This document shows positions 8,913 through 16,027 of a stretch of DNA of 20,280 nucleotides, one piece after another. The position numbers and the translations under genes were made by a program. The DNA comes from Stentor coeruleus (Eukaryota; Ciliophora; Heterotrichea; Heterotrichida; Stentoridae), in assembly GCA_001970955.1 (NCBI GenBank), contig MPUH01001249.1, forward strand, positions 1-20,280, read 5' to 3'. The first letter of the stretch is position 1; the number at the start of each line of letters is the position of its first letter. The notes beneath the pieces are model-generated. The model searched no databases. It saw only the letters and a list, made by a program, of their open reading frames with translations, and was not told where the DNA came from.

Positions 8913-10277
8913 CTATTTTAATGAATTAAATTTTTTATTGAGATCTTGATAAAATTCTTGCTGTTTTATATCGAATTTAATATTTTCTTCCTCACCCTGG
9001 TCTAATAATTTTAAGATTCTTCTAACACGTTTCGATATTATATATCGTGGATTAATTTTGTGAATTTCATTTTCTAAATCTAAAAGTTCTTTGGCTATCT
9101 CTAATTCTTTTTGTTCAATTCTCTCATTCAATCTATCTCTATTATTCAAATTAAATGGAATAGAATATGCATCAAAAACATCTTGAATTGGCTGTTTTTT
9201 TTTAATTGGTTTTTGATGCTTATGAACATGATTTTCAGAAGTGCAGTTGCATACCCTGCATTTTTTTTCTAAATTCATACAATAACAATTATTAAAATAT
9301 TGTGAGTTTTTTAAATCACAGAAGTTAAGACCACACTCTTCATGGCAAGTCTTGAGGCACTCAGCACAAACTGTATTATGATAAATAGTATCTTCCCAAC
9401 AAATTATATTTATATCCTTTTTAGTTTTGTAGTAGTCTTTGATATATTCGATGTTATTTAAATGAGCTTTAAACTCTGAAATTTTATTCATGATATTATT
9501 GTGGTAAGCAAATAACTCATGATATTGCTTGTTTAATTTAGCGCCCATATTAAATATAAACTCAAAAAGTTCTTTGATTGTATTATCTGATTCAATTTTA
9601 TTTTGTGAATGCTTATTTTTAAGATTCAGTACTTGAGCATATTGCTCTTTGCTATAGCTAAAATGACTATTATTCATATGAAATATTTGCTGTATTTGAA
9701 AAGGAAATTTGTCATTTTTGAGAAATAAAGTATCATCTGATGCAAAGGATAATATCCTGATAACAGATGTTTCAAAATCTGTAGGAATGACCTCTGCAAT
9801 TCTGAGAATCTTATATTTAAAGCAAGCAGATAATCTATTATCTGTATATTTGTTAACAAATAAAATTGCGTTAAACTTTTTTACAGCTTGAGCAGCTATG
9901 ATAGTTTTTTTCATGTTGTCATCATCCTCATCTATTCCTCTTGTTGCAAGTATTCCAGGGGTATCAACAATTAAAAATGTTTTATTTTGAGTAATTGGGC
10001 CTGATACTTTGTAAAAATGGGTATTCATAGTTACACTTAATCCTTGAGAGTCATCAGCTCTCTCATTAATACCATCATTAAATTCTTCATCTAGCATAGA
10101 ATAAGCCTTGTTTTTTATAGCTATTTTCATATTTTCTATATCTGTCTCAAGAACTGAATTCACAATAGTATTAATAAGAGTCGATTTTCCAGCACCACTT
10201 TCGCCTAATACTAATATACTGAAATCATAAGGCTCAATCTCGTCTTTTCTAACAGCTCTGGCAAATTTCAAAGACAT
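8913..10277 (-). CDS. A2: class A GTPase-like protein with intact Cys/His module
   Basis: This 454-aa protein is a good reference for the full class A layout. The N-terminal signature is KFARAVRKDEIEPYDFS. The P-loop GESGAGKST is at 25-33, DTPG at 105-108, and the box FNAILFVNKYTDNR at 136-148. SVIRILSF stands at the G4 position. FPFQIQQIFHMNNSHFSYS (191-209) is shared with class B. A helical segment runs from about 215 to 290. The Cys/His module has H300, C304, C307, C311-H312, C315, C331, C333, C340, C343, C345, H350, H352 and H354. A tail containing INPRY ends the protein. The order G domain, FxxNNSxF, then CxxCxxxCHxxC ... C ... CxxC ... H is the layout I recall for uncharacterised GTPase-like proteins in several animal and fungal lineages. 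This is family knowledge from memory, not a search. Confidence 0.93.
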   Translation of the reverse strand: MSLKFARAVRKDEIEPYDFSILVLGESGAGKSTLINTIVNSVLETDIENMKIAIKNKAYSMLDEEFNDGINERADDSQGLSVTMNTHFYKVSGPITQNKTFLIVDTPGILATRGIDEDDDNMKKTIIAAQAVKKFNAILFVNKYTDNRLSACFKYKILRIAEVIPTDFETSVIRILSFASDDTLFLKNDKFPFQIQQIFHMNNSHFSYSKEQYAQVLNLKNKHSQNKIESDNTIKELFEFIFNMGAKLNKQYHELFAYHNNIMNKISEFKAHLNNIEYIKDYYKTKKDINIICWEDTIYHNTVCAECLKTCHEECGLNFCDLKNSQYFNNCYCMNLEKKCRVCNCTSENHVHKHQKPIKKKQPIQDVFDAYSIPFNLNNRDRLNERIEQKELEIAKELLDLENEIHKINPRYIISKRVRRILKLLDQGEEENIKFDIKQQEFYQDLNKKFNSLK

Positions 10278-10280
10278 TTA

Positions 10281-10299
10281 TAATTATCTATATTTTTTT
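10281..10299 (-). promoter_or_regulatory. Degenerate TGTNNACA-type element before A2
   Basis: The plus-strand core is TATCTATA (10285-10292), followed by a T run, just upstream of the ATG. It is the most diverged copy among the class A genes, but its position is conserved. Confidence 0.4.
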
Positions 10300-10642
10300 A
10301 AAACTTATCCTTATAGAATTTAATGAAAACATATGCTATTAAAACGTTAAAAGTTTATTTGAATTCAACTTTTTTCTTAAGCATGATTCAATTTTCTTTA
10401 AAATCCTATCTTGAAATTGAATTGTTTGTGGAATTCCAAATAATTTTAAGATATATGTCATTATCTTCAAGCATATAAACGTTAATTTAATTAATATTTA
10501 ATACTTCCGGGTAAGGTAAAGCTTTAATATTTTGTTTAATTAATATCAAAAGCAAATATCTTTTACAAAATTCCAAATAAAAGCTATGCTGTGGGAGAAT
10601 CTGACATTTATATTTAAATAAAAACTACAAAAAATTGCAGAC

Positions 10643-10664
10643 GAATTTTATTGGAAAATTTAAT
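10643..10664. repeat. Shared 3'-flank block, copy downstream of A3
   Basis: GAATTTTATTGGAAAATTTA and near-matches at 15872-15893 and 18569-18590 each lie about 85-180 bp beyond the stop codon of a class A gene. This may be a residue of duplicated flanks, or a 3'-end processing signal. The sequence alone does not decide. Confidence 0.45.
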
Positions 10665-10839
10665 CACTTTGAAAGTTCTCATAGTTTTTTTATTACACTT
10701 ATTAAGTTCAGAATTATTATGATACACTCCTGGTATTAAAATATGTATATCTTATCTGACACAAAAGCATTTCAGATATAAACTAAACTACATGTAAAAA
10801 CTACCCAATAAATTTTCTAAACTAAAATAGTTAAAGTGC

Positions 10840-11613
10840 CTATCTTCTGAATCCTCCATTGGTTAAATTACTAGCTCTTACATTTTGCTCACATGAGCTA
10901 GTTTTTATATTCAAGACAAATTCCATTATCTTCCTCATTTTCACATTCAGTTTTTCAAGTATTTTCGTTAATTTTTTATTTTTCTTCAAACTTTGTTTGC
11001 ACTCTTCTTGACTATACATGAAAAGAGAATTGTTAATTTTAAAGTTTTCTTGTATTGGAAATGGGAAAACCTCATCATTAAATGACGTATTATGAATATA
11101 AAAAGTATTAATTTTGATTATAGAATTTTCAAGGTCTCTTGGAATAATTTCCCTAAATCTTGAAAGATAATAAACGATTTGTGGTGTTAATCTAGAACCA
11201 GAATTTCTATGAGTATAAAATACAGCATCAAACCTTTTTACAAGTTTGATATTTTTGATAATTTCAGCAACTTTAATATTATCTTCATTTTGATCAAAAC
11301 AATCAAAACTAGGAGTGTCAACTAATAGGACTGTTTTATTATTAGTAAGTGGGCCATTGATTTTAAAAAATTGAGTACGTGTAGTAGATCCATAAGAATT
11401 CTCACAATAATCATGAAATTCACTCGCTACTTCTGGATATTTTTCACACTTTATAGCAACTTTTAAATTTCCAATGTTTGTTCCAAGAACACAATTTACT
11501 AAAGTATTAACCAATGCCGATTTTCCACTGCATGACATGCCTAAAATTAGCACACTATGGTCGTAAGGTTCAATTTCATTCTCTCTTACAGATTTTGCTA
11601 TCCTTAAATCCAT
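10840..11613 (-). CDS. A3: truncated class A GTPase-like protein, G3 altered
   Basis: This 257-aa protein keeps the class A start (IAKSVRENEIEPYDHS), a P-loop GMSCSGKSA (25-33) and the TRTQFFKINGP segment. The box is AVFYTHRNSGSRLTP. It also keeps SIIKINTF at the G4 position and the FPF ... KINNSLFMYS block. It stops just after the EFVLNI helix, where full-length paralogues continue for about 200 residues, so the zinc module and tail are absent. G3 reads DTPS (99-102) instead of DTPG, which loses the near-invariant Gly. The last residues (about 17) match nothing in the paralogues and probably come from reading through a deletion junction. It may be a G-domain-only variant, as class B proteins are, or a decaying gene. 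The open frame over 774 nt argues that it is young or still used. Confidence 0.75.
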   Translation of the reverse strand: MDLRIAKSVRENEIEPYDHSVLILGMSCSGKSALVNTLVNCVLGTNIGNLKVAIKCEKYPEVASEFHDYCENSYGSTTRTQFFKINGPLTNNKTVLLVDTPSFDCFDQNEDNIKVAEIIKNIKLVKRFDAVFYTHRNSGSRLTPQIVYYLSRFREIIPRDLENSIIKINTFYIHNTSFNDEVFPFPIQENFKINNSLFMYSQEECKQSLKKNKKLTKILEKLNVKMRKIMEFVLNIKTSSCEQNVRASNLTNGGFRR

Positions 11614-11618
11614 TATTT

Positions 11619-11636
11619 ATAAATGTCTACAATTTT
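11619..11636 (-). promoter_or_regulatory. TGTNNACA element before A3
   Basis: The core TGTAGACA on the coding strand (11624-11631) is followed by TTTATAAAT and then the ATG. It is the same layout as A1 and argues that A3 is, or recently was, an active gene. Confidence 0.55.
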
Positions 11637-11905
11637 CTGAAGTACATTTTTAAATTAAGAGTTAAATATGTCACTATTTATATAATTAATTAGTCTAGTC
11701 TTAATAGTTAAATGATAAAATTGAAACTTTAAAACAATTTATAAGGATATGCACTTTATTCAAATTCTTATATCTTGCTAGTATCTTATCATTATTATAA
11801 TTATATATATAAGTAACAAAGAGATATTATATATACATAAGTTCAAATGATTAAGCAATATTTAAAATTTAATTTTCAATCATTTCTATGAAGTATTATC
11901 TATAT

Positions 11906-12617
11906 CTAAGAAACTATTTTTGTTAAAATAAATTCGATTTTCTTTTTAAGACTCTCAAATTTATCTTTCAACTTACCTTGTTTGTTTATTATTTCTTCCT
12001 CACTGTATCCAAAAATTGAATTATTTAGTTTATGAATATGCCCATAACAGATATTTTTATCAAATGGGATTTCATCTTTTTTAAAAATTAATGACTCAGA
12101 GTAAAATGCAAAAATCAGAACAACTTTGCATTTTTTCTTTAAAAAAAGCTCATTAAGCTCAGAAATTGTATTTCTAATAGACTTTGCGTATGAATTTAAA
12201 TTAGATTTTTCAGTAGACATAAGATAATCAATTTTTTAAACTAAGTTTAAAAATCATATAATTTTGTCAACAAAATCAATATCAATTGAGCCCATCTATA
12301 TTAGATATAATTCCAGGTGTATCAATGAGTGTATATATTTCATTAGGTGATCTTTTAATTTCTAAGATTTTTATTGATTTTATATGATTGATCTTAGATG
12401 AAAAAGTAAAATCAGCTATTTTATTTGAGATTGCATTTATATCAACACTTGTATTAGAGAAATTTTCAAGTTCGAAATGTATTTTAAGGTCTTTCATTCT
12501 TTTGTTTTCTATAAAATTAGCTAACTGGTTCAAAAATGTTGATTTTCCAGTACCAGTTTCACCAATGATCATTATAATTTTACCATTCAAATTGATGAAA
12601 GTATTTCTAGCACACAT
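11906..12617 (-). pseudogene. B4: inverted, decayed copy of B2
   Basis: Two frames (12282-12617 and 11906-12220) align end to end with the B2 G domain and are close to it residue by residue (GETGTGKST, NQLAN, LIDTPGIISNIDG, then SIRNTISELN, NICYGHIHKLNN). An extra base in the run at 12292-12294 breaks the frame straight after DTPGIISNIDG. In the restored phase there is an in-frame TGA at 12255-12257. A second single-base insertion lies in the A/T run near 12232-12244. The whole N-terminal extension is missing and no upstream element precedes it. The G2-type Thr is Ile, and FTFYPG has become FAFYSE. Homology to B2 continues a few bases past the stop codon. This is a 5'-truncated inverted duplicate that is no longer functional. 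Confidence 0.9.
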
Positions 12618-12762
12618 TTCTTCTTAATCATATATTAGTTAACAAAAACATTTAAATACCAATTGTATGTTAATGCATATATATATATCTTAATCTCCTA
12701 AATAAAAATATTTACAAAAGTTTTTCTTTTAGTTACTCATGCTAAAACTACCAATAAAAAAG

Positions 12763-13944
12763 TTAAAATGGGGCTATTTCACTAATAATTAGTTCTTGCT
12801 GATAAATATCTAGCAAAAGATTCTCAAGTTTTATATAGATAAGCCCATCTATTTTATCTTTATCTTTCATAGCTATTGTTATTGAAAATAATTCTAATAA
12901 TTCTTGAATAGATTCAGTTGCAATTTCATGATTATTTAAGCATTTTTCTGGAATGAAAACTTTCATTGCAATTATTTTGCAGTAGTTATTTAGATTTTGA
13001 TTATATTGAGTGCCATTAGCAATAACCTGATAACTTCCTAAATTCAATTTAATTTTTTCCATAAGATAAATTTTACTTGCTATTTCTATATTAAAATTTT
13101 CTTTCATATAATTTTGTAATTTTAGGATGCTCTTCAAATGATGCTCATATTCAGATATTTTAGAATAATAAATTGGGTAGTGAATAAAAAGTTCATTATA
13201 TTGTAATGTTGATATAGCTTCCATTTTGAAAATGAAATCAAACATTGCTTTTAGCTTTTTGGCTGATTTTTTTAAACTCATGTTAATTGTTATTTTTTTT
13301 TTGGGGTTTTGATTAATTTCATTTCTTTCTAAACAAAATAAATCATTATTAAAAAAGAATACATTTTGTATAGTTGTAGGATAACATGAAATATCTGAGT
13401 TAAGTTCTTCATATGTAGCAAAGGTTTCAATCATTATAATATTTTTTCTGAAATTACTTGGGATAGCTTTTAAAATCATGCTAAAGATATAATTTAATGT
13501 TGCATTTAACTGAAAATTATTGAATCTATTTATAATACAAATTGCATTAAAAGTTTTGGCACATTGAACTGCTTGAATTATTTGAAGAAGAATTTTTTCA
13601 TTCTTATTAAAATTTAATAATTCAAATCCAGGAGTATCTATTAAAAGTACAGTTTTAAAATTTGTTATGGCACCTGAAACTTTTATAAATTTCACATTGT
13701 TATCATCATTGTGAATATCATTTTCCTGAGTTTGTTTAGAAAAATAATCATTACTATGAAATTTCAGGAACCCTGAAATTTCTATAGCCTCAAGATAATT
13801 ATTAGCATTCTTTTCAAGAACTGAAACTATTATTTCTTTCACAAGAGTTGATTTTCCAGTACCGGAACCCCCAAGTAATAATATACTATAATCATAAGGC
13901 TCAATTTCACTTTTCTCAATAATCTTTGCAAAAGTTGAATTCAT
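12763..13944 (-). CDS. A4: class A GTPase-like protein with eroded Cys/His module
   Basis: The 393-aa frame is intact. The class A signature is FAKIIEKSEIEPYDYS. The P-loop GGSGTGKST is at 25-33, DTPG at 103-106, and the box FNAICIINRFNNFQL follows. NIIMIETF stands at the G4 position. The helical FDFIFKMEAIS segment and a tail ending SEIAPF are present. At the position of the zinc module the alignment can be followed (TQY, NNYC, EKC, NNHE), but almost all ligands are gone: two Cys and one His remain. The G2 Thr region reads NNVKFIKV without an obvious Thr. The protein may therefore be a divergent member that no longer binds zinc. It shares a 329-bp divergent promoter region with B5. Confidence 0.85.
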   Translation of the reverse strand: MNSTFAKIIEKSEIEPYDYSILLLGGSGTGKSTLVKEIIVSVLEKNANNYLEAIEISGFLKFHSNDYFSKQTQENDIHNDDNNVKFIKVSGAITNFKTVLLIDTPGFELLNFNKNEKILLQIIQAVQCAKTFNAICIINRFNNFQLNATLNYIFSMILKAIPSNFRKNIIMIETFATYEELNSDISCYPTTIQNVFFFNNDLFCLERNEINQNPKKKITINMSLKKSAKKLKAMFDFIFKMEAISTLQYNELFIHYPIYYSKISEYEHHLKSILKLQNYMKENFNIEIASKIYLMEKIKLNLGSYQVIANGTQYNQNLNNYCKIIAMKVFIPEKCLNNHEIATESIQELLELFSITIAMKDKDKIDGLIYIKLENLLLDIYQQELIISEIAPF

Positions 13945-13947
13945 TTT

Positions 13948-13967
13948 TATAATGTCTGCATTTTTTT
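13948..13967 (-). promoter_or_regulatory. TGTNNACA-type element before A4
   Basis: The plus-strand core TGTCTGCA (13953-13960) is followed by a run of seven T, directly upstream of the A4 ATG. It has one mismatch to the consensus in the second half-site. Confidence 0.5.
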
Positions 13968-14242
13968 ATAGTCTCATATAAAATAAAAAATTTATAACTT
14001 TATCGGTTTGGTGATTATTCTTATAAAGTAACTTTCCTTTTAATATCACTTGATTATTAATCATATGCTAAGAGTAAAGCTCTAATAAAAAGCTTTAATC
14101 TCTTATTTTTATAACAAAAATATATAAGTTTAGAATTAACAATCAAATTATGTAGTAATCTATATAATTAGTGTAAATTTAAAATATATTAAACCTGATA
14201 GCCTCATATGCTTGATAAAATTATTCTATAAGCATATTGATT

Positions 14243-14260
14243 AAAATTGTCTACATTTTT
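14243..14260 (+). promoter_or_regulatory. TGTNNACA element before B5
   Basis: AAAATTGTCTACATTTTT with core TGTCTACA at 14248-14255, 23 nt (C of TCT to A of ATG) before the B5 start at 14274. It is the best class B match to the palindromic consensus. Confidence 0.6.
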
Positions 14261-14273
14261 AATACTTATAATT

Positions 14274-15338
14274 ATGATTTCATTGACACTGATATCAATT
14301 TTTATACCAATATCGATATCAATATTGATCTTTGGTTTATTCAAGACTCTCTATAAAAATAAATCAAATAAAAAAGTGATTCCTTCTCAAGAAAATGAAT
14401 TCCTATTTGAAAATATTGAAGACAAAAAAAATTTACTTACTGAAGAAGAGAAAAATATACTATCAAGCATTAGCCCGATGCACGAACATTCTAAAGAAGA
14501 TAATATATCTATTGATGAAAAAGAAGATAATATATCTATTGATGAAAAAGAAGATAATATATCTATTGATAAAAAAGAAATTGAAATTGATATAAAAAAC
14601 TATATTGAAATAAACAATAACCAAAATAATCTTATATCAATAAAAGAAAATCATTTGAAAAAGGTTATTATGATTATAGGTGAAACTGGCACTGGAAAAT
14701 CATCTTTTTTAAATGAATTATCTAATGCTATCGAAAATAACACTATTGATAATCTGAAAGTATATTTTAAATTATTAAATTTTTCAGATATCAACAAGGA
14801 AGTTGATGTATTGTTTAATGATAAAATTAAATTCAATTGTCAAAGTAATATTGTTCATACTAAAGTTTCAAGCATTATTAGATCTAAAAGCTCAAAAAAT
14901 ATAGATTTTATACTAATTGATACTCCAGGCATGGTATGTGAAAGAGATGGCTCTATTGATATGCAATTTATTGAATGTATTGAAGAATTGTTTAATTTTA
15001 TTGAAAACATTGATTACTTAGTTTTTATTGAAAAATCAGATAAGATTTCTTGCCAAAGATCGATTGTGAAAACTATTTCTGAATTTATTCTACGCTATAA
15101 GAATAAAATATCTAAAGTTTTACCAGTTTTTTCTTTTTACCCAGGTTCTTTGGTTTTTGATCAAAAAAACTTTCCATTCCCTAAGGAGATGTGCTATAAA
15201 GAGATTTTTAAATGCAATAATTTGATTTTTGATTTTAGTGATGATGAATGGAAACAGATGCCAGAAAAAAAATCAAGAAAAATATATACTAAATCACAAA
15301 AGAAAATGATGAAGATTATAGATTTAATAAGTAATTAG
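14274..15338 (+). CDS. B5: class B GTPase-like protein with N-terminal membrane segment
   Basis: The protein has 354 aa from the first ATG. The frame is open from a TTG at 14247, but that codon lies inside the upstream element and is not a likely start. Residues 2-23 are an Ile/Leu/Ser-rich hydrophobic stretch followed by Lys-rich sequence, consistent with a signal anchor that leaves the G domain in the cytosol. Three perfect-phase copies of EDNISIDEK (75-101) come from a 27-bp tandem repeat. The G domain has the P-loop GETGTGKSS (136-144), HTKVSSI as G2, DTPG (216-219) and a FIEKSD box. PVFSFYPG stands at the G4 position, and FPFPKEM ... KCNNLIFDFSDDE closes the domain. There is no zinc module. 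It is divergent from A4 and convergent with A5. Confidence 0.92.
   Translation: MISLTLISIFIPISISILIFGLFKTLYKNKSNKKVIPSQENEFLFENIEDKKNLLTEEEKNILSSISPMHEHSKEDNISIDEKEDNISIDEKEDNISIDKKEIEIDIKNYIEINNNQNNLISIKENHLKKVIMIIGETGTGKSSFLNELSNAIENNTIDNLKVYFKLLNFSDINKEVDVLFNDKIKFNCQSNIVHTKVSSIIRSKSSKNIDFILIDTPGMVCERDGSIDMQFIECIEELFNFIENIDYLVFIEKSDKISCQRSIVKTISEFILRYKNKISKVLPVFSFYPGSLVFDQKNFPFPKEMCYKEIFKCNNLIFDFSDDEWKQMPEKKSRKIYTKSQKKMMKIIDLISN
14496..14576 (+). repeat. 27-bp in-frame tandem repeat, three copies, in B5
   Basis: Copies at 14496-14522, 14523-14549 and 14550-14576 each encode EDNISIDEK, with the last ending DKK. The near-perfect DNA identity shows recent expansion. The unit is a multiple of three and keeps the frame, in the linker between the membrane segment and the G domain. 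Confidence 0.95.
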
Positions 15339-15447
15339 ATTTATTTCGATATATTTTAAGTGAATTTCTATTGTTAAAGATTTTAGCTTTTGATAAGTAT
15401 ATATAATTTATTTGATGATTTATATCAAATGATTTTATAAATTTATA

Positions 15448-15540
15448 GCATGTCTTCTGAATCTTACATTGGTTAAGTTACTAGCTCTTACATTAGTTAG
15501 TTTTTATTCTTAAGACAAATTCAATTATCTTCCTCATTTT
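15448..15540 (-). pseudogene. Relic of the 3' end of an A3-like gene
   Basis: The plus strand matches 10843-10940 of A3 with about 13 bp missing and few substitutions. Both share TTCTGAATC, CATTGGTTAA, TTACTAGCTCTTACATT, AAGACAAATTC and TATCTTCCTCATTTT. On the minus strand it still reads KMRKIIEFVLRIKTN and then a stop, against KMRKIMEFVLNIKTSS in A3. No G domain accompanies it. The remnant shows that the truncated A3 end existed in more than one copy. Confidence 0.8.
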
Positions 15541-15654
15541 TTACTATTAAAATTTTCTCATTAGTCCCTTTAAGATATTAAGTAGCCTATTTTTTTCTCA
15601 GACTTAGAGATGAAGATAGCACACTTTAAAACCTTGGAGGGGATACTTGTTAAA

Positions 15655-15693
15655 GCTTAAGCCCGAAGTTCAACTTGATTCTTCAAGCTAAGC
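15655..15693. other. Possible hairpin in the relic insertion
   Basis: GCTTA (15655-15659) can pair with TAAGC (15689-15693), and the inner GAAG with CTTC, with small internal loops between the two stems. It lies in the GC-richer insert. A structured RNA or part of a small mobile element is possible, but by-eye pairing is weak evidence. Confidence 0.3.
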
Positions 15694-15833
15694 GGCTACA
15701 TTTTTTAATATTCCAAGGGCCTACACAATAAATATTACGTAAATGCTAGAGCAAGCACTATAGAAACTGTGAATTTAAATCTTTATAGCCTAGTGAGAAT
15801 GAGTTTTGGTATAAAAACTAATAATTTTAAGCT

Positions 15834-15867
15834 CTTTTTTCAAGTACTTTCGTCATTTTTTGAAAAA
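15834..15867 (-). pseudogene. Second fragment of the A3-like relic
   Basis: TTTTCAAGTACTTTCG followed by a T-rich run matches 10950-10982 of A3, the segment immediately next to the part matched by 15448-15540. The two relic fragments are therefore adjacent in A3 but lie about 290 bp apart here, which indicates an insertion into the relic. The match is short. Confidence 0.5.
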
Positions 15868-15871
15868 GACA

Positions 15872-15893
15872 GAAATTTATTGGAAATTTAATT
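15872..15893. repeat. Shared 3'-flank block, copy downstream of A5
   Basis: GAAATTTATTGGAAATTTAA, a near-match to the blocks downstream of A3 and A6. A second common stretch follows it (AATAGCATCATGAAAA at about 15894-15908 and again near 18612-18628), consistent with the A5/A6 duplication. Confidence 0.5.
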
Positions 15894-16027
15894 AATAGCA
15901 TCATGAAAAGTAAATTAATAGAAATTATATCTTCAAACAGTAATTAAAATTATATTTAAACTTAAATGAAAAAGTTATATATAAAGTTCTTTAGAATTCA
16001 ATATAAACTAATTTGTTTAAAGATCTA

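Larger units (their letters stand above)
10278..10839. other. Spacer between A2 and A3
   Basis: Non-coding. It carries the A2 upstream element on the left. On the right is a 22-nt block at 10643-10664 (GAATTTTATTGG then AAAATTTAAT) that is repeated downstream of A5 and A6. No trace of the missing C-terminal half of A3 was found here. Confidence 0.5.
13945..14273. promoter_or_regulatory. Divergent promoter region between A4 and B5
   Basis: This 329-bp region separates a class A and a class B gene transcribed outward. Each end carries one copy of the shared element: 13953-13960 for A4 and 14248-14255 for B5. Nothing else is recognisable in between. It is the clearest case where members of the two classes may be switched together. 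Confidence 0.55.
15339..16027. other. Spacer between B5 and A5 with gene relic and insertion
   Basis: Holds two fragments of an A3-like gene tail (15448-15540 and 15834-15867) separated by about 290 bp of visibly GC-richer DNA with a possible hairpin. It also holds the 3'-flank block at 15872-15893. No intact gene is present. Confidence 0.6.

Noticed and set aside
10840-10860. An intron that would rejoin A3 to a missing C-terminal half
   Set aside because: The 560 bp downstream contain no sequence resembling the Cys/His module or tail, so truncation is the simpler reading.
14247-14273. TTG as the start of B5
   Set aside because: It lies inside the shared upstream element, and the first ATG (14274) directly opens the hydrophobic anchor.
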